Shown: piece after piece, positions 12,101 through 21,402 of the stretch | How positions within the stretch are numbered: position 1 is the stretch's first letter | How the letters are laid out: every line of letters starts with the position of its first letter | Source: Monocercomonoides exilis | Taxonomy: Eukaryota > Preaxostyla > Oxymonadida > Polymastigidae | Direction of reading: 5' to 3' | DNA length: 64,000 bases | Assembly (NCBI GenBank): GCA_001643675.2 | Contig: LSRY02000043.1 | Span: forward strand, 1 to 64,000 | Notes under the pieces: model-generated | Database searches by the model: none | Told to the model about the DNA's origin: nothing | The model's input: only the letters and a program-made list of their open reading frames with translations | Translations under genes and position numbers: made by a program

Positions 12101-13952
12101 TTAAAACTGAAAAAAGAGACAACCCAGATGCTTTAAATTCTGTTTGAATTGCTGTACTCATATTGCTTTGGCCATAAACAGTAAAACTGTTTGCTCCACA
12201 ATCAAAACTATTCGTTTCAATTATTGTTCCAGAAAGGACTTCAACATTGGTCACAAAATCCGGAATGAGTTGAGTCAAACAATGGCTGATGGTGCTACAT
12301 GGATGAGACTCATTAATTCCGCATGCATATGTATCTTTGACATTAGGTTGCGTTTCAGTCGAAGAAACAAATCTGGTTCTTCCACCATCATTCCTAAGCC
12401 ATTCACTACGATCAACAATTGAGTCATATTTAATGCTAACTCTGTTTGTTGTTTGCCTTGTTGAATAGCAACTTGTATCAATGTTATTAGATGTTGAGCT
12501 TTGCAGAACAATATCATGTCCTGATCTTCCACATGTGTTATTGTGAAAAAAACAGTAATAAAACAAAATTCCATTATTATTTGCATTAATATGTAGGCAT
12601 ACAGCTCCTCCTCCACACTTTGAATAGCAATAGCAAAACAGGCAATTTGAGGTGATTACTTGATCTGTACAGCCATAATGCTCCATTGCTCCTCCTCCAG
12701 AATTTCCTGAATGTAGCGCGCTGCAATTTGAAAAAGAACAATCCAGAACACAATTTTTCTGTTTTTTGGTCATCGTCTGGCGGAGATCAATTGCACCCGC
12801 ATCGTTTCCTGATGAACAGTTCTGAAAAAAGCAGCAATCAATAAGGGATTGAGTTGATATTTCTTCTGCATTTATTCCTCCACCGCCACAGTCTGTATTT
12901 ATCGATGCGCAAGAGCATTGAATAAATGTTGTGTGTTGAACAATGCATTCAGCGATTTTCAAAGCACAGATTCCTCCACCTCTTGTCGATGAAGCATTGC
13001 ATCTTGTGAATGATGAATTCTCAACTGTGAGAATGGCACTTGCATTGCCATGAACATAAAGAGCTCCTCCTTGTGGGGATGTGCAATCAATCCATTCACA
13101 TAAAGAAAAGGATTGGCTTTCCGTTGTGTTCAGCTTTTCTTTTTTCTTCAAAGCATTTGCTTCTCTTTTCCCGAAGTTTATTGTTGTGTTTTTGCAGACA
13201 AATTCCTGAGAAGAATATGACCCACTCGAAATCCCTCCTTCAAAGACATTCACGCACGAATAAATAAGGCAGTTCTCCATAGAACTCCGAAAACATGAAT
13301 GTTCCGCAAAATGATCACTATTCGCATCATATTTCACAGACATGTTCCTGAAGGCACAATTTATAATCTGTTCGCTTTTGCTCTTCCCTGATAACAGGAA
13401 ATTGTCTGATGTTGAAATAGCCAGATCAGTAATGATGGAATTGCTCAAAACGACTGAATTGGAATCATCATATGAAAATATGAGACTGGATGGGTTAAGA
13501 CTCTTTTTGGGGATCAAAGTCAAATTCACCATGTTAATTGCCCCACTTTGTAAAAGAGACAAAGATTCCGATTTTTGGTGGGAAATGCAGGAATCCAGTG
13601 TTGCACTTGATTTATCTGTTATTAACATCAACGATGAAGACAATTGTTCAAATGCCAAATTTTCGAATCCAATCGAAGAATTGGAAAAATGTAAAAATGT
13701 ATTAACAACTGTAACTATTTTTGGCTTCAATTTTTCTATTCTAGAGAACGTATTCTGTTTAAACAAATAATTGTTATCGAACTTGGATTGAAATTGTGCT
13801 TCATTTGAAATTATTTGACCAAAATAAAAACAGTTATAAGGCAACTGTGCAAGAGAGCTAATTTCAATATTTTTGAATGTATCATTTTGTGCATTGTCGT
13901 GCATAATCAATTCTTCTGCAAACAAAAAACATGCAAATAAAAATAAATGCAT
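6108..13952 (-). CDS. Giant beta-helix surface receptor with pseudokinase tail (2614 aa)
   Basis: Single uninterrupted frame starting at ATG 13952. Residues 1-12 are a hydrophobic signal peptide. The next ~2100 residues are short hydrophobic/Asn/Ser/Cys strands with recurrent 'C.F..C......GGG' and 'NSSF' turns, typical of right-handed parallel beta-helix (pectin-lyase-like) repeats with many N-glycosylation sequons. One membrane span lies near 2145-2172 (LLIIIIMGIILLIVLIV). The cytoplasmic tail carries a kinase C-lobe remnant at about 2350-2560: 'LANLSPHIVL' where HRDLKPxN is expected, then WKAPEL (APE motif) and VFSIGMMLWECL (subdomain IX). No P-loop and no DFG are visible, so it is read as a pseudokinase. 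It is probably a surface adhesin or sensor. Its membrane-proximal segment (SEIEQKGDERIVE) is nearly identical to that of the broken relative at 31888-39042. No intron is needed. Ligand unknown. Confidence 0.9.
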   Translation of the reverse strand: MHLFLFACFLFAEELIMHDNAQNDTFKNIEISSLAQLPYNCFYFGQIISNEAQFQSKFDNNYLFKQNTFSRIEKLKPKIVTVVNTFLHFSNSSIGFENLAFEQLSSSLMLITDKSSATLDSCISHQKSESLSLLQSGAINMVNLTLIPKKSLNPSSLIFSYDDSNSVVLSNSIITDLAISTSDNFLLSGKSKSEQIINCAFRNMSVKYDANSDHFAEHSCFRSSMENCLIYSCVNVFEGGISSGSYSSQEFVCKNTTINFGKREANALKKKEKLNTTESQSFSLCEWIDCTSPQGGALYVHGNASAILTVENSSFTRCNASSTRGGGICALKIAECIVQHTTFIQCSCASINTDCGGGGINAEEISTQSLIDCCFFQNCSSGNDAGAIDLRQTMTKKQKNCVLDCSFSNCSALHSGNSGGGAMEHYGCTDQVITSNCLFCYCYSKCGGGAVCLHINANNNGILFYYCFFHNNTCGRSGHDIVLQSSTSNNIDTSCYSTRQTTNRVSIKYDSIVDRSEWLRNDGGRTRFVSSTETQPNVKDTYACGINESHPCSTISHCLTQLIPDFVTNVEVLSGTIIETNSFDCGANSFTVYGQSNMSTAIQTEFKASGLSLFSVLTGTLTVSDLILVHDSAHLNNRGSRLFEITGTGEIHISRLNISAGSTQTSETAFSTELINVQNGMFQIEHVNWAKTISTTSLFSLSSTNEISLTLSECTFYGVERTTSGAAVMSFSNDKASIDLNCCIFEGCGSRTSADGGSMMLCVGNGNEVKVKGGSFDGCFCSATYGFGGGILLRLLNENPNFLISSSFGTNTAKWGSCIFVFSPNLEMTAKSQKISCVTDSLDSFDKVRGYDNGNNSVAIPLCIYLLPTPEEIYVSNIESFDHSHCGIVQFPCLTLKHSLTRLAGAKKIIVNGMIIMNDELTFAGQKHEIRGNDDQSGWTVSDASTTSNSALLTATIETELSSLIFSLPSSFSSHSTFVSSSSSSLTLSQCSLTLQDSSSESVSLFLSIASGILTIDSFSALSITLSGNPLISLSGSSTNTELMSTLWFNMTNSNFTDIDRAAGSGGCVSIDNSNDENTDGEINIEECDFDGCSVLADVSRGGAINAKLKGSIQMNIVSCTFTGCTAPAGEEMAGFGGGMALKLIDDYSSFVISSPVFEADKPNAAKYGNDLFVESPNLTKSITNTSLPFVTGHLSDISLNSMRGFDGNDTTNAIPLVNFWISLGSEIFIGSEGCDVCVCGFSDYPCLSMDHSLTRLPEGNERNVNIIGKGYLQKSVDVSGISVKSDESSMCSLECVSSLEGAEGAAMKICGITCFELMKFVIPSSFASGVNVLMHVGSSEGLLTVKDCSFAKKGDEREELTDYGLIKAEGGTVVLEFVTMQLLSFSQDVISVLSTTVLNAKNLTMKNIEVEGASGLSISKGSAGEKRGSNEGEKNINIEWSLFEEVTQDTTENISIIRNENDEPLKMVIRNTTMKRCGGLKCGKGGGMFNVLNEGGSFDCSFCTISECFCSNTGRGGWLFLECTSTAEHPLNFVLSNITFRDNSALRGRDAYVKCHSIDTQIVDEQFLLDFRAPFVKERAIWGCTTDSFVGEEDLLLRVMRYQSETIFVSSVAENHEDSKQCGEFDTPCHSLSFGVQHIIPSLYSQLLILGQTEIVGKCDVHDVTIRSLESPSAALVHLNSTINFNEGSLIRTSGNVRIERLKFSIGQLFSYSGRSVIHEANGQLSLSFVDFSSVGQSENIESVVLNSTLLKVENGNLHIDNCTITMLFFEKPSFLFCGNEISLTNVKLEQIEAKTDIFEIGNCGSVAFNWVVADGMNLSKGCIIAIQDSASGTISIGISSFNNCSRNSEGASVLSVSSSSAYVTFTNCSCSNCISLSDKGSVINVNNASNFSMDLSRFTGALAKESEIEIANAFEEICKWNGSLVHSEGSNLQVNDIKIENSSKGGISIKGGKAVIEMGMLANNNPFIEKYPSLHRNIICSDSASLNISSLKGGDGVMPNSSLWILNDGCSLKGIVEERASPLFIPTLRSVETEEKEGVLGVVFRGTLLLPCNLSFRVVSSVGDVEQIETHEISESGFVSEEEVHGTIGLEMVRGAEASAEVRVCILFGDGHSPSATESFILKNRSEIEQKGDERIVEEGNKEGKSFWLLIIIIMGIILLIVLIVSIIFIVRWKKVKSEAEDLREIVNDNIRKDPKAFEMVTMEMSPEEQWKRAEKEAEKKNDEKIKKRVYAKSLGHSESSEHLLAESGSTEYILGKDSDKIPEWALEKVEEEEETRKRTPSPSISSISSISTTDTDSTFIRPESLCPTTSSMSNLVDAMACSSPHEKLIVDLRDSLFMLLHGRNKTKEMPIGSLKEREQTAAQILFWVANLALHSFDEMENPLSSLANLSPHIVLFSEHMVICIVMHSDCSSDDDSDSSSISSSTVVTSTSDDDDDFLPSSAFEDEDDFKKECLRWKAPELQMNKKMGATKESVVFSIGMMLWECLTLDVPFGEYEAEVAGQKIVNGERPNMKKVEGSRLKGVVEKSVLVQTPDRVSLSSMKREFIGLFPANAAMLTATDALCYAGDSNEERRENCFQRDSRIVECVLNEENKDNIIVGEGNSPNNKYERN

Positions 13953-14852
13953 GCTAAGTCAGAGAAATCTTCCACAACGAAACAAAAAAATATGTTATGC
14001 ACATGATCAAACAATATCCTCAAAAAAAACTAAATATTTCTGATGAGAAACTTATTAAGTATAGTATGCGCATATTAATTATATAGTGATTAAAGAATTT
14101 AAATTTATTTTTTATTTTAATAATCAAAATTATTTAAACTCCACTTAAACATTTTGATGATGAATATTATTGTGATTCCAATCTGCTCAGAGAAATGAAA
14201 ACAGTGAAAATGAATAAACTGACGCATGCGCAATTATTCTATCTGAATCTCACGGGAGGGTAGAGAGTGTAATTTATGAAGTCAAGTGATTGAAACATGA
14301 CGTAGTTATTGGATCTACACATATTTTTTTTTGACAAATAGCAAAAACTGAACGAATGTGAAGAGAGAATGAGAATCTCATTTTTCACAGAAAAGTGTGA
14401 AATTGAAGAGTTTTAAGGAAGAAAGACAGGCAAAAGGGTGATTGGTGAATCTGTTGATAAAGTCATTCAAATGAGGAAGAGGAAGAAGAAGATGCACAGA
14501 GAATAGAGATAAATAAAAATTTGGGCTTTAGCAAATGGAGAAAGGAAGGCAGACAAAGAACTTGCACAACGCTATCATTTGAGCCTTTCAATTGTGCTTG
14601 TGGTATTAACCACCACTGCTTTGGAGAATGGAGCAGCAAATCTTTGTTTCTGAGGAGCCTTCTAAAAGAGTCAAATAGCCTGTAATTTTTATCGTTGGGT
14701 ATCCAAATTGTGTTGATAGTGATTTCATCTCTCTCAGATTCTGAATTGATCTTTTCACTCGCATTTCATTCGATTCATTTGACGTTTGTCGAGAATGTTT
14801 CACGAATAGAAAAATCTTCTTCATCTTCTCATTAATATCGCTTTTGTCATCG
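13953..14852. other. Upstream region of the receptor gene, no gene seen
   Basis: AT-rich DNA upstream of the receptor start, presumably including its promoter. A 72-codon open frame at 14606-14824 (minus) has no recognisable features and is not supported. No repeat was seen apart from the adjacent TTC run. Confidence 0.5.
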
Positions 14853-14906
14853 CCTTCTTCTTCTTCTTCTTCTTCTTCTTCTTCTTCTTCTTCTTCTTCT
14901 TCTTCT
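14853..14906. repeat. (TTC)n microsatellite
   Basis: About 18 tandem TTC triplets, followed by looser TCC/TCT and ATT-rich stretches up to about 15010. The repeat marks the edge of the GC-richer decayed block that follows. Confidence 0.95.
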
Positions 14907-15074
14907 ACCTCTATATCATTGTCATTGTCATCATTATTACAATTAACATCATCATTATTACAATTCTCCTTCTCTTCTCCTTCTCCTTCTCCTTCTTCTC
15001 ATTTCAACTCCTCACCTGAAAAAACCAATTTCTCATTCATTTTCCCTTCGCTCGAGAACTGAGAGCTTTCGCGG

Positions 15075-18000
15075 CTGGTTGATCTTTCTGATCCTAATGT
15101 GGATGTTGTGTTTTATCACATGCAGAGCTGCCAGCAGACGTGATGTGGTATCTGAAAAAGCTTCTTGTGGCAGAAGCAGTGCAGCAGTCATCTCTTCACT
15201 CAGCGCCTTTGTCTTCTTCCTCTTCTTTAGTTGGAACAGCTCGTCTGACTGTTTCGCCATTCAGAAGGCGGAGAAACGAAGAGAAGAAGGCAGCAGAAGT
15301 TGAGAAGTCATTTTCATCTTCATCATCAGCGCCTGCGATTGACCCTTCGGATGCATCTGCGGTTGCGGCGTCATACACATCGGCAGGAGCGATGAACGAC
15401 ATCGAGAGGCGGCTGGGGCGTATGAAAATCACAGATAGTCGTTACTGAGGGAGCAAAGACGCTTTGAGGGATATAGCTTGACACAGCTGGTTGTGTTGAT
15501 GGGGGTGTAGTTTGTGAATACGATGTTGCATTTTTGGAGATGCTTTCGGTTCCGCTGGTGGCGCCGCTTCAGTCGCTTGCAGTGTCGGTGGGCACGAAGT
15601 CGGGGAGAAAGCGGATCTTTGCAGCGGCAGATGTGGATGTTCATTCTTCAATCTACGATCTGTTTGACCCGTCACTGCAGATATGGCGATCTCCGCAGTC
15701 GAGGCATGCGGAGTGATGAAGCTGGTCAACAAAATGAGGAGGCGAATGGTTGCAGTGAATGAAGTGGGAGAGATTGCGGAGAAGGCACTGGAGGCGGTGG
15801 AGCAGAGGGGCTGATGATGGAAGATGTGGTTCTGCCGCATGCAGCGATTGTGCTGCATTTGCTGGAAGAAGGAAAAGAAGAAGAAGAAGAAGAAGAAGAA
15901 GTTATAAAAAGGAAAAGGAGGAGAATATGATGAGCGGGCTGACAGAGCAGCTGCAGGAGAAGGACAAGATCATCTGGATGCAGCAGAGGAAGATTCTGGA
16001 GCTGAGTGAGAAGCACAACGCAGAGGTGAAGGAGTTGAAGGAGCTGCAAGAGCAGCTGATGGAAATGAAGGAGAAGAATGAACTTTCGGATGTGGTGATT
16101 ATGAAGGAAAAGTCTCGTACGCAGCATGACGAAGTTGTGAGTGGACAGCGTGGACACGCTGGTGATGTCGGTGTTGTAGCTTGCCACGTCTACTCCGTCA
16201 GTTTCCGTGTGTGGCATGATGATTCCGTCTTCAGCTTAGTTGATCTTGCCTTCAGGGCTGCGTGAAAAGAACCAAGAAAAGTTTTCCACGAGTATCGGAG
16301 ATGACAGCGTTGTGATGCTTGGTCCGAATCCAAGCTTGAAGGAGCTTTCTGTGAAAGTGGAGAGTCTGGCGAGTGCAGCGAGAGAGGCAAATAGTGGTGA
16401 TGGAGGAGGAGACGGATGTGAAGGAACAAAGTTAGAGACAAGCAGGAGGTTGGAGAAGAACGGCATTGGGACAAATGGAAGTGGGGGAGGTAGCATTGGT
16501 GGTATTTGTGGTGAAGGAGAGTGGAAGCAACTGTGCGGCAGAAGATGAACAAGATGGAGAAGGAAAATGAAGATGCTGACGAAGCTGAAGTAATGCAGGA
16601 GCAGACGATAAATGTGCAGAAGGTGCTTTTCAAGAAGGTTATTGCAAAGCAGCAGATGGAGCTGCGTTTAAAATTAGCAGGTGCAGAAGAAAATGAATGC
16701 GTCGTATGAAGAGACGGTGCCGCGCCTGGTTGGGTAGGTGAATGAGCAGGAGGAGCAGGTTGGGCTTGGGGACTTTGGAGGTGGCAAGGAAGGCGGGGCA
16801 GAGGAGAAAGATGAGAAGGAGAAGGATGTGGCGAGGAGGAGGAAAATCAAAAGTTGAGGCGGAAAATACCATGAAGCTGAGGAAGGTGAAAAGGGAGAAG
16901 AAATAGATGAGAGCGCGCCGCATGGGTTTCCTCTATCGCAGTGTGAAGATCTAACGAAAGAGTGAAAGGACTGGATGCTAGCTGTTGTTCCATATTGTGA
17001 AGAAAAAGGGGTGGGGAAGGCGATTATTGTGCAGCGGCTGTACATGCTTCTTGAGCAGACGACAGACAACAGAGACCGAGAAGAGTCGAAGTGATCTGCT
17101 GCGCATTTTTGTGGATCTGGGGCAGGGTTGTCTGTGGCAGGCGGGGCGCCTTTGCCAAATGGGAAGACAGAGATGAAGCGGCTGATGAGCACGGCGTCAG
17201 GTGTGCTGGGGCAAGTGGCGTTCAAAACTGTGCACGTGCTTCGGATGCCACCCATACTGCGGTTGTCTGTGCAGATGGAGCGGCTGAAGACGGGGCTGCA
17301 GCCGTCACTTGTGTGGACGCTTTCGATGATCCGAGGGATATACTGAGACAAGACAGAGGCAGATCCGGGTAGGGGCAGGGATAGGTTAACAGGGATTGGT
17401 GAACTTTGTGTACATGTAGCTGGGGGAGAAGCACGCGGAGCAGAAGAAGAGTGAAGGTGCGTGATGGACGATTGTCTATCGGATGGAGCTTTTCTGGAAG
17501 TACTTTGCGGAGGTGTGCCTGTTTGGAAAGTTTGTGCAGGAGGAGTTCATGGAAGACGAGCTGTTGTTCTTCCTGTACTTCTATTCGGTGCTGTTTGAAG
17601 GGGCGCTGCTGCAGCCGATGGAGGAGAGCGATAACTTTCTGTTGGTTTCGTTCCGGATGTGCCGTAAGTGCAACAGCATTGTGGTTGAAGTGGCGTTGAA
17701 GAAGAAGATACAGATGTTTCTGGGGGTAGTATGAGAAGGTACAGTCAAAGACGGGAATGGAAGACGCGTCTGTTCTTTTGCGGCTTTTGATGAATAACAG
17801 CCGGGCAGAAGCAGCAAAGCGTAAAGAAAAGACGATGAAGGCGCTGCATGATTCAAGACGTAGGGGCTTTCCATTGACTTCATCAACTTCATCAACAACA
17901 TTATCGGGGGCAGTGTGTAGAGGGATCACATACTCGAAGCTGGAGTCTCTTTTGTGTGTGTGTGTTATCCACAGAAGCCGCAGGCGCTGTCGCTGCGGAT

Positions 18001-18525
18001 CTTTAGGGATGCGTACTGGCTGTCTGGCTGCTGTCTGCCATCGTTTGCGTCTGTGCCGGAGGCGTTTCAGCACAACGACTTCTTCACGCTGTGCCTGCGG
18101 CTTCTGGATGTGTGCGATGCAGCAGACCGAAGTGTACCTCTGAAGGAGTCTGAGAACAGCGCAGTTGTGAAGACGATGAGCCTGGGCTTGGCGCTGCTGA
18201 AGTAGGTGCTGGACAACCGGGCGCGGATGCTTTCGGGGGCGTCGGTGGGGAGTTGGCAGGGGCAAGGGAAGGTGCAGGGGCAGGGCTGAAGCGGTTGGGA
18301 GGAAAGAAGGCGGAAGGTGCTGTTCCGGATGGCGCAGCTGCTGGCAGTGCAAGTGGAGCTGCAGCCAGGGAAGAACGAGATGGAAGGGGTAATCTGCTTT
18401 CGGCTGCTGACTGTTTAAGGGCAGAAAGTGATGCAGTTTCACGAGACGATAGCATCGAAGAGGGAAGAGGAGCCGCGTCTTTCTATGTTTCACAATTATC
18501 GGCTTCTTCAGCTCAATATTAATAA
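15075..18525 (+). pseudogene. Decayed coding block, helical/coiled-coil protein, unidentified
   Basis: About 3.4 kb of distinctly GC-richer sequence with protein-like stretches on the + strand that jump between frames, as expected of a gene broken by many indels. Readable pieces include 'VPLVAPLQSLAVSV' (about 15540), 'VMKLVNKMRRRMVAVNEVGE' (about 15715), a coiled coil beginning 'GLTEQLQEKDKIIWMQQRK' (about 15935-16130), 'GLREKNQEKFSTSIGDDSV' (about 16258), 'ELFWKYFAEVCLFGKFVQEE' (about 17485) and 'LRIFRDAYWLSG' (about 17993). Several pieces abut with a one-base shift (for example around 15680 and 15815). No intron set repairs all of them. Family unrecognised; a helical-repeat protein is a guess. 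Raw long-read indel error is an alternative explanation. Confidence 0.5.
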
Positions 18526-18789
18526 GTTCTGAGTTCGAAAGAGATGACTATTAACAATTCACATCAATCTTTTGAGTGAGCATTGGATGGGAACTTTCAT
18601 TTGATTTCCATGTTCACTTTTTCATCGGTGTTATTGTCTTCATCAAAGTCAACTTATTTTCTTTATTCTTTCATTTTTATCTCCTTTTTCTTATCGCATC
18701 CATTTCCTTTCAAAAAATATTTTGAAAGAAGCAAATATTTGATAAACGTCTAGAATGCAAAGTCTTCTTTTAACACTGTATTGAACTAA
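18526..18789. other. Spacer, no gene seen
   Basis: AT-rich spacer between the decayed block and the GAA-rich tract. It contains no credible frame. Confidence 0.5.
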
Positions 18790-18803
18790 ATGCATAATAA
18801 ACA

Positions 18804-19100
18804 GAAGAAGAAGAAGAGGAAGAGGAAGAGGAAGAAGAAAAAGAGGAAGAAGAGGAAGAAGAAGAAAAAGAAGAAGAAAAGGAAGAAGAGGAAGAGGAAG
18901 AATATGAATAAGAAGAAGATCTTGTTCTGCTCAATGGAACAAGAGGAGAAGAAGGGCGGAATAAACCAGGAACAGAAGAAGAAGAAGAAGAAGAAGAAGA
19001 AGAAGAAGAAGAAGAAGAAGAAGAAGAAGAAGAAGAAGAAGAAGAAGAAGAAGAAGAAGAAGAAGAAGAAGAAGAAGAAGAAGAAGAAGAAGAAGAAGAA
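18804..19100. repeat. (GAA)n-rich tract with pure (GAA)~42 core
   Basis: Purine-rich imperfect GAA/GGAA repeats from 18804 lead into a pure GAA run from about 18974 to 19100. It produces all-Lys, all-Ser and all-Phe phantom frames on both strands. Long pure GAA/TTC tracts can form triplex DNA and are prone to length change. Confidence 0.97.
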
Positions 19101-20125
19101 GGGGAAGGAGAAATAGAAAGATTGATGAATGTAAGGAGCAAACACTTCGCTTCAATCAGCTCTGTAAAAGCAGGAAATAATACATGAAGGTGTAATTCTG
19201 AAAGAAGTTAGCTTTTCTCTGTACATACTCAACTCTGCGGTTATAATGATCTTTGGTTGAACAGCGTCTGTGTTTTATTCCACGTTTTTCATATTTCTTC
19301 TCTTCCTTTCTTCTTAACAGAAGACACTTTGAGAACGAGAATGAAAAGCGTTGGATAAAAAATAATGCAGGAAAAAAAGATTGGAAAATTTCTGTTGATT
19401 GGCCGGAAGAATGTGAAGATAGAAGAAAAAGAAATAACCCTTGAGATATTTGCCTTTGATTTCTCCTCAAGCAATGGATGAATGTTACATTTGCAAAGAA
19501 AAAATGAAGTATCAATCTGCTTCCGGTATTCCTTCAGAAAGTGCAATTGCTTCCCTTTCTGCCATCTGAACAGTTGAAGTGTTTGAACCAGCAATGCTTC
19601 AATAATTATTTTCAGCTGATTTGTCTCTTCTCAAATACAACATCAAACTTTTCATCTCAGCCTATTACTATTCAGTAAGAAAGACACATTGACTGTGGCA
19701 AAAGATTTCCTGTAATTCAATTCTCTTTTAATAAATCGCAGTGCTCTGAGCAAGAAAAGCGAAAAAAAATGAAAACTTTGAGTATTCCTTCTTGTTGTAT
19801 GTCGAAAAAACATTTTTTGATTTAACGCATCAAAATAAGGATAAGGAACTGATCTTTATTCATCTGTGAAGCTGCAGAAAAGAATGTAGAATTCGTTGAG
19901 GGGCTTATAAGACAGATTTTGCAATATTTCCAACATAAGAACCAGAACAGCCAAGCTGATGTTAGAACAAATTGTTGTGGTTGTGAATAAAGGCTATTTA
20001 ATTTTACTACTGCTGTGCAAGCAAAAAAAAAGATCAGAGATGTTATCTGTGAAGGCCATAGTGAATTAGAAGAAACATTCTGAGAGTTTCGAATGAGAAA
20101 TGGCAAAAAAGGCATCGTTATTCTT
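19101..20125. other. Low-coding spacer, possible gene remnants
   Basis: Short minus-strand frames (19822-20184 and pieces of 19156-19594) are hydrophobic and broken. They could be remains downstream of the signal-peptide-bearing frame at 20126-20317, but no motif is visible and the frames do not join by plausible splicing. Confidence 0.35.
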
Positions 20126-20317
20126 TCAATTATGTAAAAAGCAGTCAAAAATAGGACATTGGAGACATTCAAAGGGATATCCATTCATTTTTGTGCCATT
20201 GTTGTAAGATGTGTCCACAGAAATCCAACGAATGGTTTCTGGTTTGACCCGAGAAGAGTAAGTTTGTGCAAAAATGAATAATTGGCAAAGAATCAGAGTG
20301 TCTTTTGCTCTCTTCAT
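20126..20317 (-). pseudogene. Possible 5' fragment of a secreted protein gene
   Basis: A 63-codon frame from ATG 20317 begins with a plausible signal peptide (TLILCQLFIFAQT) and then a Cys-containing segment (PFECLQCPIFDCF). It ends at a stop with further possible remnants in another frame downstream. The arrangement resembles the beginning of a secreted surface protein that has lost the rest of its gene. It may equally be chance. Confidence 0.3.
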
Positions 20318-21402
20318 TCTTTTTGGTCAAAAACTGAATTCTCTGATTATTTCTCCTAAACCTTTTGGAAAATAGCAGTAAAATATTATTCCCTCAAATG
20401 CTTTTTGAATGCTGCTATGGAGGAAATATTTTTTGTTTATCTCATTTGAACATCATACAATAGGGGGAAAAAATGTCTTTGAGGTGTAAGAGGCGTGATA
20501 AACCTCAAAGAAAAAAATTAAGTCTCACTTATTGTTTCCGTTCCTTCAATCATGAACCCCAATGTCTTTAACGTTAAAGATGGCCTTTAAGAATTTATAT
20601 TATTTGTTCATTTCACATTGAAAGCAATTTTCCATTTCCTTCAACCATTCAATTTGCCATTGAATTACATTCTTTTGAAAAGAACGCAAACATATTTGTT
20701 CAATCAATTCTTTTGTATTTTCTACTCTTTTTCCTTCAAAGATTCCAATAAGCTATCTTGAATGAAAATTGAAAATGAAAGTGGAAAAAATACAAAACAT
20801 AAATAAAACATAACTATTCGAGTATACAAACATTTTGTGCATTTGCTTCAAGCTTTAAACGCTTCGCAAAATGAAGAAATTTTCTTTTCTTTTCGGGAAT
20901 TCGGTTGTCTGCTTTCGTTCTTTCCTTTATCAATTCCATTATTATATTAGGTATAAGTTTAACTCCAAATCAAGAAGAAATGCGCTTCATGAAACAAATT
21001 GAACGAAAAATTGAAGAATTATTTTCCATTTTAAATTATTATTTATTTGATCAAAATGTTATTTTGTTTTTTTTTCTTGGTCTGTTTCGATAAGTTCTTA
21101 ACTTCGTTGAATATATATATATTTCATGAAATTCATAAAAAAGGTTTTTTTTAACTAATGTTAAAAGCGTCTCATTTTGCAAGATAAATAACAATGTTAG
21201 TATTTGTCTTTTATTTTTTGAAGTGAAAGTACAAATTTGTTCAAAAATAGAAATGTCAATTATGAGCAGAATGATTTCATGTTCCGTTGATAATCTTGTT
21301 TTTGGAAATTGAGAGATATCTTCTATGAAAAGTATTCTTTTTAATTATTATTAGATTATTTCTTTGAATGTTCAACATCTTATATTTAAGTTTATTTTAA
21401 AG
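20318..21402. other. AT-rich spacer, no gene seen
   Basis: No supported gene. A 62-codon frame at 20905-21093 starts with TTG and has no recognisable features. It could hold an upstream exon of the decayed gene that follows, but no matching donor/acceptor pair could be fixed. Confidence 0.4.

Noticed and set aside
18770-19155. Open frames of poly-Ser, poly-Phe, poly-Leu and poly-Lys
   Set aside because: They are produced solely by the GAA/TTC microsatellite in different frames.
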